From Ananas comosus (Eukaryota; Streptophyta; Magnoliopsida; Poales; Bromeliaceae), in the NCBI RefSeq assembly GCF_001540865.1, contig NW_017893342.1, forward strand, positions 1 through 64,000: DNA of 64,000 bases. Reading direction: 5' to 3'. Position 1 is the stretch's first letter. Each line of letters starts with the position of its first letter. Made by a program: the position numbers and the translations under genes. This document shows positions 21,028 to 32,880 of the stretch, piece by piece. The notes under the pieces were generated by a model. That model searched no databases, had not been told where the DNA came from, and saw only the letters and a list, made by a program, of their open reading frames with translations.

Positions 21028-23661
21028 TGTCACACCCCGCCCCGAAACCACTACCAAATTTGGCACGATTCGGCCGCGGCGACGGACCGCCGAACGGACA
21101 GCACCTCCCCTGCCCGCCCAAGGCTCAACAACAGGAATGTGTACAAGAATTTACCCAGGACTTTAAATTCTAAACATACACATTCAACAAGGGCACAAAC
21201 AGTGCCAACAACAAGAAGAGCGAGTAATCCACAAGATATACGAGTGAAATAAAGAGAGTGCTTACTAACTATTACAATAGTTACATTCTTTACCTTTACA
21301 TCATTTTCCAAAATGAATACATTTGATCCTCAAAATACATAGCTCTCCAATCTCACCTACATGAGTCACTCTCAATACATAGGTGTGCTAATGCAAAAGG
21401 GAAAGCTACTACACTACCACGGCCTCACTGGTCGGGCGCAATGCCCTTGCCGCGGTCCTCTCTCTGCAGCCCTGAACCTACCACTGGAAATAGAGTGGGG
21501 TGAGAACTATCTTCCATAGTTCCCAGTGGGCTCGTCCGCCGACTCTGCCGATCTCCCCACTAGGTCCAAGTGGGCACAAGTAACAACAGATAGATAGGTA
21601 TGTATCTGAAAGCTGTAAATGCGGTAGTAGGAAAACTATGCTACTATGCCCATAATCATGAATATGAATGCATGCATCATATAATAGAGGTTTGCTACCA
21701 TGCTAACAATTTCGATCCATGTTCGAATAGCAATGTTCAATGACATTCATAAACCTTTAACCTTTTTCATTTACCCAATCTGTGGCGAGGCCCTAGGGCT
21801 CGCCTATGACTCACCTTCAAATCCCAAAGTGGGGAGGGAGCTCCAAGTGCACCCAAGCCCGGGACCGTCTGCGGACCTCCATGTGGTCCGGACCTCCAAG
21901 TGGTCCTAGTCGCACGACACTCCGGAGTACTCGACGACAATCCCCTCCATGTGGGGATTGGATGGCTATACCATCCTAAAGGCAGACTGTGAGCTAGATC
22001 TATCCTCTCCAAGTAAGGATACTCTACAACTAGAGTCCACGTCTCAATCAAATCCTCTCCAAGTGAGGACGCCCTACACTAGGGTCAACGACTATCGCGG
22101 AATCATCGGTTCCCGACATTCATGCAATGCTATTTAGTTTTCTAAATTCATTGTTCACAAGGCATTTTCTAAGGGATCCACCTATCCCTAGGTCCATCGA
22201 CCTCTAGTGTTATTTACACTACATTAATGCCACTCGTTATCATTCAATGTTCGGATGCCACTCGTTTGTTCTTTAACAATAACACTACTTTCTATGTCAT
22301 CAACACCCCCATCGGGTTCATCTCTATCTTTAGCATCATAGGATCCACCTTCCGACCCAATCCTCACCTATCTAGTTACCAAGCGTTTCAAGTACACTAG
22401 GTCATCAATTAGAAAGCATAAGGAATGGAGCTACTATGCAATCCTACAATGCAACATGAAGAGATGAGATTAAATGCAATCTAAGACATAGAAAGGAGTT
22501 CGAAAGTTTCGGATGACACCCCCCACCTTTAATCGATGTAGAGGTTTCGGAAATCTCTCCCCCGGCGAGCTTTACGAAAAGGCTTTAGCCTTCCTCGCCC
22601 GAATCAACACTAGCCCGGCCCGATTTTGCCGAGAACTTCACGTCGGTTCACCAAATGCCAAAATCGACTTCGCCCCCGCGTTTTGGGACCTATCAATAGG
22701 GTTTCCAAGGCTTCAAATGAGATCAATCTCATACTTTTACAAAAACCCCATTTTGGAGCCCTAGATTTGCACCTATAGCAAACCTCCCCATAAATCCCTA
22801 GATTCTTGGGATTGATCTATTTAGAAGCTTGCGTAGGGTCCATTTGACCCATTCCAAGGCATAAAACCCAAAAACCCTAAGTTCTAGAAGCTAGGGTTGT
22901 AGCTTACCTCTTGAGCTACACCAATGGGAAGAGGAGAGGGAGAGGAAGATGCTCCTAGCCTCCTTCTTCTTCTCCTCCTTCTTCTTCTTCTTCTCTTCCT
23001 TCTTCTTCTTCTCCTCCTTCTTCTTCTTCTCTTTCTTCTTCTCCTTCTTTGTTATCTCTAGAGAGAGAGAGAGCAAGAGAGAAATGAGAGTGAGAGAGAG
23101 AGAAATGAGAGAGTGTGAGGGAGAGAGAGGGCTCAGCCCACTCAAATAAAGGCCATTTTGCATAAAAGCCCCTCAACTTTCACTCCTGTGCACTGCCCTC
23201 ACTGGGCAGTTTTCGCGCGGAGGGACCGGTCTCCCCGACTTGGGACCGGTCCCCAAGAGCTTCCCTCGGGCGCACGCGTTCGGGAACCGGTCTCTCCCCG
23301 GGACACCGGTCCTCACCTGGGAGACCGGTCCCCGAGAGCTCGATTTTCAGGACTTAGCCAATTTTTGGCATCTCTCGCTGGGACCACGTTCGGGAACCGG
23401 TCCCTCCCTGCCAGGGACCGGTTGCATCACGCAACCCCGCTACACCCAGCCAGGGGAACCGGTCTCTCACCTGCAGAGACCGGTCCCCGAGAGCAACATC
23501 AGCCCAATGATGTAATTTGCCTCATTTGCTCTCGCGGACTCAACTCCAAGGCACTTTTTGTGCTTTGGACATTCCCAACTCCCACAAAGGGTATACTCTC
23601 GACAATTAGTCGATCCTGGATGAAGTACAATCCTCACATTTCGAGAATTCACTTCCTTACA
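21028..23661 (-). mobile_element. Solo LTR S2 (2634 bp) with target duplication CGGTC
   Basis: On the minus strand it starts TGTAAGGAAGTG at 23661 and ends GGGGTGTGACA at 21028. CGGTC flanks it exactly (21023-21027 and 23662-23666). It has an ACCGGT cluster (23222-23490), a GA/TTC-rich leader (22960-23125), the GGGAACTAT hairpin (21497-21524), the GGGC...GCCC hairpin (21434-21446) and the terminal GGCGGGCAG/CTGTCC block (21093-21125). No internal domain is present. It is the clearest intact member of its LTR family here and shows what the fragment at 14273-15898 lacks. Confidence 0.95.
22960..23045. repeat. (TTC/CTT)n-rich tract
   Basis: Impure CTT and TTC triplets lie in the leader portion of solo LTR S2. 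Open frames across it encode only Phe/Ser or Lys/Glu runs and are not genes. Confidence 0.9.
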
Positions 23662-24781
23662 CGGTCCCTGCGGGGAGAGACCGGTCCCCGTAGGTGAAAA
23701 AGTTGGGAAACGGCTAAGTCAGGAAATATTGCTCTCGGGAACCGGTCCCTGCGGGGAGAGACCGGTCCCCGTGCGCGCAGTCAGCCCGAAAAGAGTGGAA
23801 ATTTGGTTAAGTCCTGTGAGGTGTACTCTCGGGGACCGGTCCCTGCAGGGAGAGACCGGTCCCCGTATGCGAAAATTGCCCAGTTGAGCTGAAGTGAAAA
23901 ATGGATAGTTGAGGGGTTTAAGTGCAAAAGTGGCATGTGTTGGGTATATGTGTGAGAGGGATGAGTGTTAGGGCTCATTCTCTCCCACACCAACAAAACA
24001 TATCCCCCCCTCTCTCTTTCTCTAAAAACCCTTCTCCTCTATCTTCCTCTCTCTCTAGGGCTTGGACCAAAGTGGGATTTGGAGGACTTGGGTGGAGAAA
24101 AAGAACAAGTTGAAGGTGTAGCTTGCAAGAGTGCAAGAGTTTGAGGCAAAGCTTGGACTCCAAGGTGAGTTTCCATGATATTGAGTTAGGGTTTTGGTTT
24201 GTTTCCTTCTAGCTTGCTTCTAGGAGATGATTAGAGGATTTCCCCCAAGTTTCTCATGTGTAAGGACTTAGTTGGGGAAGATGATAATGTACAAGGACCT
24301 ATACTTGGGGTTTTTGAATTTTGAGATCGAAGCTTGGGTTTGATCTTATTTTAACCTAATTGGTAGGTCAACGAACGCGTTGGTGCGCTCAGTTCGGCGA
24401 TACGTGGAGCGTGCGTGAAGAAATTGAGGAAACAGGTTAGATTGGTACAGATTGCCGCAGCTTGCGGCGAAGGCGTCTAAAAATCACGAAAATTGGACCA
24501 CGGCATCCTAGCATCACCAAATGGTGGGGGGTGCTGTCTGGAAACACCGGATCTCTTTCTATGTCTATGTTACTTCCTTTGAGCATATTAATGTTAGCAT
24601 TCATGCATGTAGGGTAGCTTACTATGTGTTCTTGGTTGAATTGCATTTATATGCTTAAAGAATATGTGAAATGATAAAGAACCATGTGAACCATGTGTGA
24701 AAGAACCCTATGTGTATGTGAATGTGAGAATGGACTATGAGAATAGTAAACAAAGGTGACATTGACATTAGTGACCAGATT

Positions 24782-26581
24782 TGTAGCACACTGGACCTCT
24801 GCAAATTGCGAGGTTCGAGTGATTGGTTGTGTTTTGAGCTTTTCCACACTTGGTGGAGGGTCGTAGAATATTTTCCGACCTAAAAAGTTCAAAAGCCTGA
24901 GTTCTGGATGAGTCCTGAGAGTTTTTACTCTCGGGGATCGGTCCCTGGCTGGGAGAGACCGGTCTCCCCGGAACAGTATTGCGGCAGCCTTGAGACAAAC
25001 GGTCCCTGGCGGGTAAGACCGGTCCCCGAGCGCGTCCACGTGGGGAGAGACCGGTCCCGTGTGGGGAGAGACCGGTTCCCGAACATCGGATTTTTGAGGC
25101 AGGCCGAGAGACCGGTCCCATGTCGGGGAGACCGGTCCCTCAGTCCGAAAACTGCCCAGTCCGGGCTAATGCAATATTGGGAAATTGAGGGGCTTCTCTG
25201 GATTTTGTTGCACTAGAGGGTCTATATGGCCATTTCACCTCCTCTCCTCCATTATTTCACTCTCTCCTTTGTTTTTAGAGAGAGAAGAAGAAGAAGGGAG
25301 AAGAAGAAAGGAGAATGAGAGCTTGTTGAGGACTTGGAGCTTCACCTTCATGCTCTCTTCTTCCTTTTGGTGGATTGGAGCTTGCTTTTGGAGCTTGGTG
25401 GTGGACCAATCTTCAACCCTAGAGGTCTTAGAGCTTGGATTGAAGCTCCCAAGAGGTTGGTAGCCCATTCTCTCCCTCTAGATTTGAGTTTTGTTGCTTT
25501 ATGGTAGATGAAACCCTAGAATGGGATTTTAGGGCTGATTTTGGGCGTTCTTGATCTAGGGCTTTTGAGGCTCAATTACTTGGTTTAGAATCTTCCATTA
25601 GATCGGATTGGAAGGGATCTAGCCCTCTTTTGGAGCTTGAGAGAGATTTTCTACTCCCTAGGTGAGTTTTTTCCCCTTTGCTTGTGGTGGTTAATGTTTG
25701 AGCCTAGAGTTGCTCGTAATGTTTGTTTATCTCTTCGCTCCTTACCTTTAGGGTACTTAGAGACTTGTGGACAACACCGTTCGGCGAAACGAAGGGTTTC
25801 AAGATGGTTCGGTGGGTTTGACCTAGCCTAGCATATGAGAAATTCTCATATCCTATGTTTTATGCTTCGTAGAGTAAAAATTTATGCATTTCCATGATAA
25901 ATATAATTATTGTGAATTTTAGGATGCTTAACATGCTTATGTTATGTGTGATGATTTTCGGACCTCTATGTAGTAGAGAACTAGCATGCGGAACTTGTAC
26001 ATGATTGGCATCCTATTGAGACTTGGAATCATAATTCCTATTGTGAAAATGAGCATTACTTGCATGCATTTAAAGCTATTCCTACTTGAGACTTAAAGGA
26101 TCTTAGTAAGCCATAAAGAGGCTCGGGGACTTGTACTTCTTGAGAATAGTTGGGCTAATGTCATAAAGGGGCCTTGAGGTCGGGTTAAATGAGAACCTAG
26201 TACTAATGTCATGAATGGAACATAGACTATGAAATGCGTTAACTTATAACAAGCTTAAGTGTCAAAAAGAGGCACTAAGCATAGTGAGTGTTGGAACATC
26301 ACTTTGAGACATAGAACCAGAGCTTTGAGATGCTAGTGACTTGTACCATGTTAGAGACATGATGATTGGACGTTTGAGATGTTGACTACGCTTGTTTGCC
26401 TTTTGTGCTCATTCGCACATGCTTGTGAGGGTCGCTCCCTACAAGCCGGCACTCCGGAGTTGGCCTACGCGACTTATGTTCGCTCGTGCGGTATCGAGAA
26501 ACCTACGGGGTCGGGAGGGATAGACTCATTCCTAGAGTGGGAATGCTGGAGCTACTACCGACACTTAGGTGGCACAAGCTG
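24782..26581 (+). mobile_element. LTR P, left part (interrupted by copia C2)
   Basis: It starts TGTAGCACACTGG followed by CTCTGCAAATTGCGAGG, the same start as 11621, 12425 and antisense 61965. It contains an ACCGGT cluster (24936-25140), a GA-rich leader (25275-25320) and A+T-rich downstream sequence. It is split at 26581 by copia element C2. Its continuation at 36141 carries the hairpin module. Confidence 0.8.
26577..26581. repeat. Target-site duplication AGCTG, left copy (C2)
   Basis: An identical pentamer at 36136-36140 flanks the other end of the copia element, proving one integration event. Confidence 0.95.
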
Positions 26582-27793
26582 TGTTAAGGATTTTATAGGT
26601 TGGCGGATTTCGTAATGTTGAATGGAGTCTTGGAGAGTTGATTGCAGAAGATTGAAGAAAAGATCTAAATTGAAGGAAAAAGACTCACTCGTAAAGTTCG
26701 GCACCTAAGGTATGAAGAAAAGATCATTTGTGATGAAGATATTTGATTAGAATAAGTTCAGAAGGCTTAGATTGCTTTAAAAAATACTTTACTGAACTTT
26801 TTTGTGTTCTGGGACCGGTCCCTGAGGTCAAGAGACCGGTTCCCCTAAGGTTCTCACTGCGTGAACATTGATGCAACCGGTCCCCTGAGATGAGAGACCG
26901 GTTCCCGAACCTTGGTATTTCTGTCGCGCAGCGAGGGACCGGTCTCAAGCTTGAGAGACCGGTTCCCGAACGTTGTGATTTTGGTCACGCAGCGAGGGAC
27001 CGGTTCCTCACTTGAGAGACCGGTCTCTCACAGACCGGTCTCCTCGAGAAGACCGGTCTCTGAGGACGACACAGGTTTTTAAAAAGGACTTTTTGCAATC
27101 CTAGTCTACTTCTAAGTCTTCTAAACATATAAATAAGCTATGTGGGTCATCTAAAAGAAAAAGGCTTTGAATATTTACAGATTCTAAACCCTAGAAACTT
27201 GTTTTTTTCGTTTCAATGTTTTGATTCACATAACGAGTTTCGAACAATCAACAATCGGCTTGATTCTTCGTTTTTACTCGAGAACTCATACGAGAATCAA
27301 GTAGATTTTTGATTAAAGGTGAACCCTCATAGCTTATGGTATTCAAAGGTTAAATCATCACAAATCTTCGATTCTACAAGCTCCGGAAGGAGGTTCGGCG
27401 CGTGGATCTCGCGTGAAGCCGAGAATTCGGTGGACGCTTCGAGGAGTTGAGGCGTTGACGCTGCGAAGAGTTGCAGCAAGGTCGATTGGCGGATTCCTGT
27501 CGATCGAGGACCGGCGAAGATCACCATCAACAAGAAATCGGTAAATTGAGTCGTGTATTTTTGTCAAAATCACTTGTACTCAAGTTTTCTTAGTGGATTT
27601 TCTTCGCGTGATCGGTCCCGTGGGTTTTTCACTCCGAATTGGAGTTTTCCCACGTTAAATTTTCGGTGTGCTGTTTTATTTTTTGCTACTTTATTTTATT
27701 TGCATTAAGATTTTCGAGTTTGCCGTTTTTACAGCTATTCACCCCCCTCTAGGTGTTGCTTACCTTTTAGATCCTCGGGATCCATATCTTACA
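26582..27793 (+). mobile_element. C2 5' LTR (1212 bp)
   Basis: It starts TGTTAAGG and ends CTTACA. Ten ACCGGT hexamers lie in 26814-27058, upstream of a TATAAATA box at 27128-27135. The 3' LTR differs at roughly 25-30 positions by eye, so the element is not recent but not ancient. The 3' end contains the pyrimidine tract and CCCCCCTCTAGG near 27745-27760. Confidence 0.95.
27128..27135 (+). promoter_or_regulatory. TATA box of the C2 5' LTR
   Basis: TATAAATA lies about 70 bases after the last ACCGGT repeat and is preserved in the 3' LTR (35470-35477). The expected transcript start is some 30 bases downstream. Confidence 0.65.
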
Positions 27794-27795
27794 AG

Positions 27796-27807
27796 TGGTA
27801 TCAGAGC
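27796..27807 (+). promoter_or_regulatory. C2 primer-binding site
   Basis: TGGTATCAGAGC begins two bases after the LTR end and matches the 3' end of plant initiator tRNA-Met, the usual minus-strand primer. Confidence 0.95.
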
Positions 27808-27825
27808 GGGTATAGGTTGTAATAC

Positions 27826-29289
27826 ATGGCTGAGGGCGGTAATATCAATCGACCCCCCCTATTCGATGGCACTAATTACGCTTATTGGAAAGTCCGTATG
27901 AGGGCGTTTCTTATTGCTATCGACGAGTGGGTATGGCAAGCCATTGAATTTGGGTGGAAACATCCTACCGAAGTTGTCGAGAATGCTACCGGTCCGAAAC
28001 CTAGAAATAAATGGACGAAAGAGGAAAATGAACGATCTTCGTTCAATGGGAAAGGTATCAATGCTTTATTCAATGCTTTAAATCAAACTGAATTTTCTCG
28101 CGTCTCGGCGTGCGAAACCGCCAAAGAGATTTGGGACACTTTGCGAGTTACACACGAGGGTACAAGCTTGGTTAAGATTCAAAAATTGCAAATGCTTACT
28201 AGTAGATTTGATTCCATTCGTATGGAAGAACATGAATCTTTTACCGAGTACTATACTCGTTTGCAAGATATTGTAAACACGTGTGCTAACTTGGGCGAGA
28301 AAATTCCCGATTCCAAAATTGTTCGAAAAATTTTGAGAACCCTTCCCGAACGATTTCGTCCTAAGGTTGCGGCTATTGAAACGGTCAAACATCCTGATGA
28401 ACTCAAGGTAGAAGAATTAGTAGGTGCTCTTCAAACTTATGAAATGACTTTTCCTTCTAATTCGTCTTCTTCCAAGTCTTTTTCTAAAGCTTCAGGGATG
28501 GCTCTAAAATCAACAAAAGGAGATGTCACTTCAACCTCATCAGATTCAGAGTCGGAGAAAACCCTGGAGGACTTTGAAAAGCAACTAGCACTTCTAACAA
28601 AGAAGTTTCGTCGGAACTTTAGAAAGAAGTTTCCTCCCAAGTCTACTTCTTCTAAGACAAGCAAATCTAAAGGGGGGTCGTCTTCTTCTTCCTCATCAAA
28701 ATACAGAAAATCCGATAACTTTCAAAAGGACTCTACAAAAGAGAAGAAAAGCGGTGAAGGTCAAATTCAATGCTACAAGTGTAGAGGCTTTAGCCATATC
28801 GCATCTGACTGTCCTAATAAAAAGTCGTTGAAGAAGAAAGCGATGCAAGCTATTACTTGGGACGACTCCTCATCTGACGATTCCACTTCGAGTGAAGAGG
28901 ATGTAAATGCCACGGCACTGATTGCACAGGATTCAACTTTCATGTCTTTAGCCTCTGCTGAATCGATCTCTATGACATCTATACAAGAAAAGTCATCTTC
29001 GGAGAACTCATCAAATGAAGAATCGAACGAAGATGACATGGTCGCAGCATATCAACAATTGGTTGTTGAATCAAAGAAGATGGCTAAACATAACAAGAGA
29101 CTGCGGCGAAGTCTACATGAGTTGGAACAAGAAAATTCAAAATTGGCCTCACTAACAAAGGATCTAGAGCAAGAAAGAGATGGGTTGACTAAGGCTTACA
29201 ACTCTTTACTTGAGAAGTGTTCGTTACTTGAAAAGAAAAAGAGACTCAGGTGGAGAACTATCTTTCTCACCAAGCAACTCAGAAGCTAG
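27826..29289 (+). pseudogene. gag: C2 gag
   Basis: An open frame of 487 residues starts at ATG 27826, 18 bases after the PBS. It opens MAEGGNINRPPLFDGTNYAY and has the copia-type gag core (WKVRMRAFLIAID, EIWDTLRVTHEGT, KILRTLPERFRPKVAAIE, VEELVGALQTYE). A Ser/Lys-rich linker is followed by one zinc knuckle, CYKCRGFSHIASDC, at 28771-28812 (C-x2-C-x4-H-x4-C), then an acidic Ser-rich stretch and a predicted coiled coil (HELEQENSKLASLTKDLEQE). The frame is uninterrupted up to 29289, where it runs out amid frameshifts near KCSLLEKKK, short of protease. Gag itself could still be made. Particle assembly and RNA binding are the family role. Confidence 0.9.
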
Positions 29290-30823
29290 AGAAGCAAATA
29301 TGGAATTACCAAGACGATCTTCAACTGGTCAGATTTGAACCAATTTTCATCTGGCTCGAGCAAGTAGAAAGATGTTGACTTGGTCAAACAAATAAACTTG
29401 GACTTTGTTATGAACGGAAATATATTGATCAGTAACGAAGAAATGATGATGAAAATTCACGTCGCTGTTCCTAAACTTTATGGTAAGTTCGTCTCTCCTA
29501 AAAACAATTTTGCTACAAAACTTGTCATGTTTTGTGTGTTTTAGGACACATAAAGAAATTCTACCAAAGGGAAAGAGCTCAATAGCACCCATAGAAGAGT
29601 TATCTAAATGACAATGAGTCACTGTGACTCAAGAATGAGAAATAAGAAGAGACAACTTGGACATCAATACTACCGAGCAAGGCAAAATAGCATGGATAAC
29701 CAAGAAGGAGGTATGAAAGGAGAGGAAGCCAATTCAAGATCGTCGACAACCGATTCCAAAGCAAGTTGAATGACGCAACAAACAGTAAGGTTTGGGTGCG
29801 CAAAGGTGAAACTTTCCATGCTAGTCATTCACACTTCGCTTCATGCTTACGATAAACCTTCATGGTATCTGGATAGTGGTTGTTCCGCCAAATGACCGGA
29901 GATAAAATTGGTTTACTTCTTTGAACAAAATCTCTGAGGATTTGTTGTTTTTTGGAAGACGGTGGTCATCAAAAATTGTTGGATAAAGGAACAGTGCTAT
30001 CTCAGATGACCTACTTTGAATGATTGTTTCATATGTTGAGGGGCTGAAATCTAATCTGGTAAGCATAAGCCAACTGTAGTGATGGGTATTCTGTGAATTT
30101 TCCGATAAATGAATGCCATGTGACTCGTGATGATAGCTTTTCTTAAAGGGCATATAGATCTCAAATAACTGTTATGTAGTTCCTAGTTTTTAGACTGAAC
30201 TTGTAACTGGTGTCATTAGAAACTGAGAACTTATTGGCATGACGACTAGGTCACATAACTTTAAGGCGCATATCAAGATAACTAAGAAGGAGGTTGTTAG
30301 AGGTGTAGCTAGATTGACTACAAAGAGAAACTGTATGTGGGGGCTGTTAATTGGGGAAACAATAGGTCTGCATAGAATTTGAATCATTAGGGACATCTTA
30401 AACTTTAGAATTACTTCACATGGATTTGATGGACCATTAGGATTCAAAGTTGGGTGGAAATACTATATTTTGCTCATTGTTGATAGATTTTACTCGTTTT
30501 GCTTGGAGTGCTCTTACGAGAGAAAAGATGATATCTTTGAATTTTTTTTTTGAAATCTGTCTTCGTCTTATGATGAACGAATATATATTGTACGTATTCG
30601 GAGCGATCAAGGGGGAGATTCATAAATCTAAATTGTTGATTTCTGATGTTTCAATAGTATAAAAATGAATTTCTCGGCCCCTAATACCCCACAAAACGGA
30701 GTGTGTTGAACAAGATCGGGTTGTACAGGAGATGGTCGTGTTATGCTTCATAGTAAGAAATTGTTATAACACTTTTGGGCTGAGCAGTGAACACGGCTGT
30801 CTATGTTATAATGCGAAATTTAT
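29290..30823 (+). pseudogene. C2 protease and integrase N-half, heavily decayed
   Basis: No frame stays open for long. The protease active site is recognisable near 29860-29910 as WYLDSGCSA followed by a stop where the family has the rest of its DSGCSRHMTG box. Integrase traces appear near 30415-30530 (MDLMDH, then GGNTIFCSLLIDFTRFAW) and near 30700-30830. Density of indels is far higher than in gag or RT on either side, which suggests local low-quality sequence or a defective ancestor and not gradual decay alone. Confidence 0.75.
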
Positions 30824-31528
30824 GTGCGCCCGGGTACCTTGAATACTCCGTATGAACTTTGGGTTGGTAGGAAACATAATATTAAATACTTTCGTGTCTT
30901 CGGGAGTAAATGTTTTATCCTTCGGGATCGTGAAACTCTTGGAAAATTTGACTCTCGAAGTGACGAAGGGATCTTTCTTGGTTATTCTACTACAAGTCGT
31001 GCTTATCGTGCGTACAATTTACGATCTAAGACGGTGAAAGAATCTATCAATATAAAAGTAGATGAAGCTTCTTCTGTAAGCTCCTCTGTGAATGGTTCTT
31101 CTACTTCTGTGGTGAATGATGATGATAATGATTCTCCGTTTGTCTTGCCTGTGAATGATGATGTTTCTGCACTTGACAATTCCATTGCATCTTCTGAAAA
31201 TGTTGCCTCAAATGATTCATCTGAGCCTCAAAACACCTCATCTGAAATTCCAAGCATATCTCCTGAGACTACATCCTTAACAGAGTCAAGAGATCATCCT
31301 TTATCAAATGCTATTGGAGATCCTAATGTTGGAGTGCGAACAAGAAGTCAACTACAATGTGAATTTGCATGTTATGTATCTTTGATTGAGCCAAAGAATA
31401 TTGACGAAGCTTTACTTGATGAATATTGGATAAATGCAATGCAAGAAGAACTTGGTCAATTCGTTCGCAATGATGTATGGGAATTAGTGCCTCGTCCTGA
31501 GCAACAACACATCATAGGTACCAAATAG
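30824..31528 (+). pseudogene. C2 integrase C-terminus and linker to RT
   Basis: The frame contains NTPYELWVGRKHNIKYFRVF, GSKCFILRDRE, EGIFLGYSTTSRAYRAYN, which is the conserved copia integrase C-terminal module, then a long Ser/Asn/Asp-rich linker and the pre-RT block RTRSQL, CYVSLIEPKNIDEALLDEYW, ELGQFVRNDVWELVPRPE. It ends IIGTK followed by TAG at 31526-31528, where the family has Trp (TGG to TAG). The catalytic DDE core lies upstream in the decayed part. Confidence 0.88.
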
Positions 31529-32356
31529 ATCTTTAAGAATAAGAAAAATGAGGATGGTACTATTGTGCGGAACAAAGCGAGACTTGTGGCTCAGGGGTAC
31601 TCACAAATTGAGGGAATAGACTTTGATGAAACCTTCGCCCCGGTTGCCTGTCTTGAATCTATTCGTATCTTGTTCGCGATTGCCTATCATTTTAAAATCA
31701 CTCTTTTTCAAATGGATGTTAAAAGTGCATTTCTAAACGAATTTTTAAAAGAGGAAGTTTATGTTGAACAACCGAAAGGTTTCATAGACTCAAAATTTCC
31801 AAATCACGTTTTTCGACTGAAAAAGGCACTTTATGGACTAAAACAGGCTCCGCGCGCATGGTACGAACGCTTGACAAAATATCTTTTGGAAAAGGGGTAC
31901 AACCGAGGGGGAGCGAATAGAACTCTCTTTGTAAAACACTTGAAGGATAATTTCATTGTGGCACAAATCTATGTGGATGACATAGTTTTTGGGGCTACTA
32001 AAGATAAGGATGCCGCTGATTTTGCAAAGTTAATGACCAGCGGGTTTGAGATGTCGATGATGGGGGAGCTTAATTTTTTCCTTGGACTTTAAGTTAAACA
32101 ATCAAAAGATGGAATTCATTTGTCTCAGACCAAGTATGCAAAGGAACTGGTTAAGAAATTTGGATTGGACAATGCAAAGAATTTTGACACTCCAATGGGT
32201 ACAAGCAATAAAGGACTGGGATTGAATTCAGAAGGTCAGAGTATGGATGAGAAACAATACAGAAGCATGATTGGTAGCCTATTGTACTTGACTGCGAGCA
32301 GACCAGATATTGCGTTTAGTGTTGGAATTTGTGCTCGCTATCAGGCTAACCCTTAG
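31529..32356 (+). pseudogene. C2 reverse transcriptase
   Basis: The Ty1/copia RT (RVT_2) follows in the same frame as the linker: [72 protein letters not shown] and the catalytic box [17 protein letters not shown] near 32090-32092 interrupts LGLQVKQ-type sequence (CAA to TAA), after which YAKELVKKFGLDNAKNF, YRSMIGSLLYLTASRPDIAF and ARYQANP follow. A TAG at 32354-32356 again looks like CAG to TAG. Catalytic residues remain, but three stops prevent a full product. Confidence 0.92.
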
Positions 32357-32880
32357 GAAGTACATCTGAAAGCGGTTAAAAGAATCATTTGGTACGTTAA
32401 AGGTACAACCGAGTATGGCCTCTGGTATCCTATGGGAACATCTCTTGATCTAATCGGCTACTCAGATGCTGACTGGGCAGGCTCTGCAGATGATCGGAAA
32501 AGTACTAGCGGAGCTTGTTTTTACATTGGACATTGTTTGGTCGCTTGGCACAGTAAGAAACAAAATTGTATTGCACTTTCCACTGCAGAAGCTGAATACA
32601 TTGCGGCCGGAAGTTGCTCTACTCAATTGATCTGGATGAAGAGTTTACTAAGCGACTATCGGATCCCTTCCACCACTCTTACTATTCTGTGTGACAACAC
32701 GAGTGCAATTAATATTTCAAAGAATCCTGTTTTACATTCTCGAACAAAACATATCGAACTAAGATATCACTTTTTAAGAGAACTGGTTGAATCAAATATT
32801 TTACAACTTGAATATATTTCAACTGAAAATCAACTTGCAGATATTTTTACCAAACCTTTGGATCAAAAGCGTTTTCTANA
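32357..32880 (+). pseudogene. C2 RNase H and end of pol
   Basis: The frame continues VHLKAVKRIIWYVKGTTEYG, then the RNase H block GYSDADWAGSADDRKSTSGA, the WHSKKQNCIALSTAEAEYIA motif, SLLSDYRIPSTTLTILCDNT and HIELRYHFLRELVE, and ends QLADIFTKPLDQKRF. This is the normal C-terminus of copia pol. A single N at 32879 lies a few codons past it, so the true stop is uncertain. Confidence 0.92.

Larger units (their letters stand above)
20765..24781 (+). mobile_element. G1 3' LTR, interrupted by a solo LTR and truncated
   Basis: The LTR starts TGTCCCCGTAAATC right after the polypurine tract, has a TATATATA run at 20853-20860 and an ACCGGT pair at 20928-20957. It is interrupted at 21027/23662 by a solo LTR with duplication CGGTC. 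Continuity across the insert is proved by the copy at 19764-20122, which reads straight through. It resumes with ACCGGT repeats (23662-23865), a TATA-like GTATATG at 23944-23950 and a CT-rich leader at 24005-24060. It is cut off at 24782 by another LTR start, so its 3' end is not present. Confidence 0.85.

Noticed and set aside
22891..23163. Open frames encoding Lys/Glu or Phe/Ser runs
   Set aside because: They are translations of the CTT/TTC tract in solo LTR S2.
23222..23500. CRISPR-like array because of evenly recurring ACCGGT blocks
   Set aside because: The repeated units are short palindromes with similar, not unique, intervals, in a plant LTR; no cas genes.
23240..23697. Open frames with repeated GTGLSPRDRSLPAGTGP-like peptides (also near 24768-25216 and 44797-45147)
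   Set aside because: They are chance translations of the ACCGGT repeat clusters in several frames and are not conserved as protein.
27668..27901. A small gene overlapping the C2 PBS and gag start
   Set aside because: It is an out-of-frame shadow across the LTR end and PBS.
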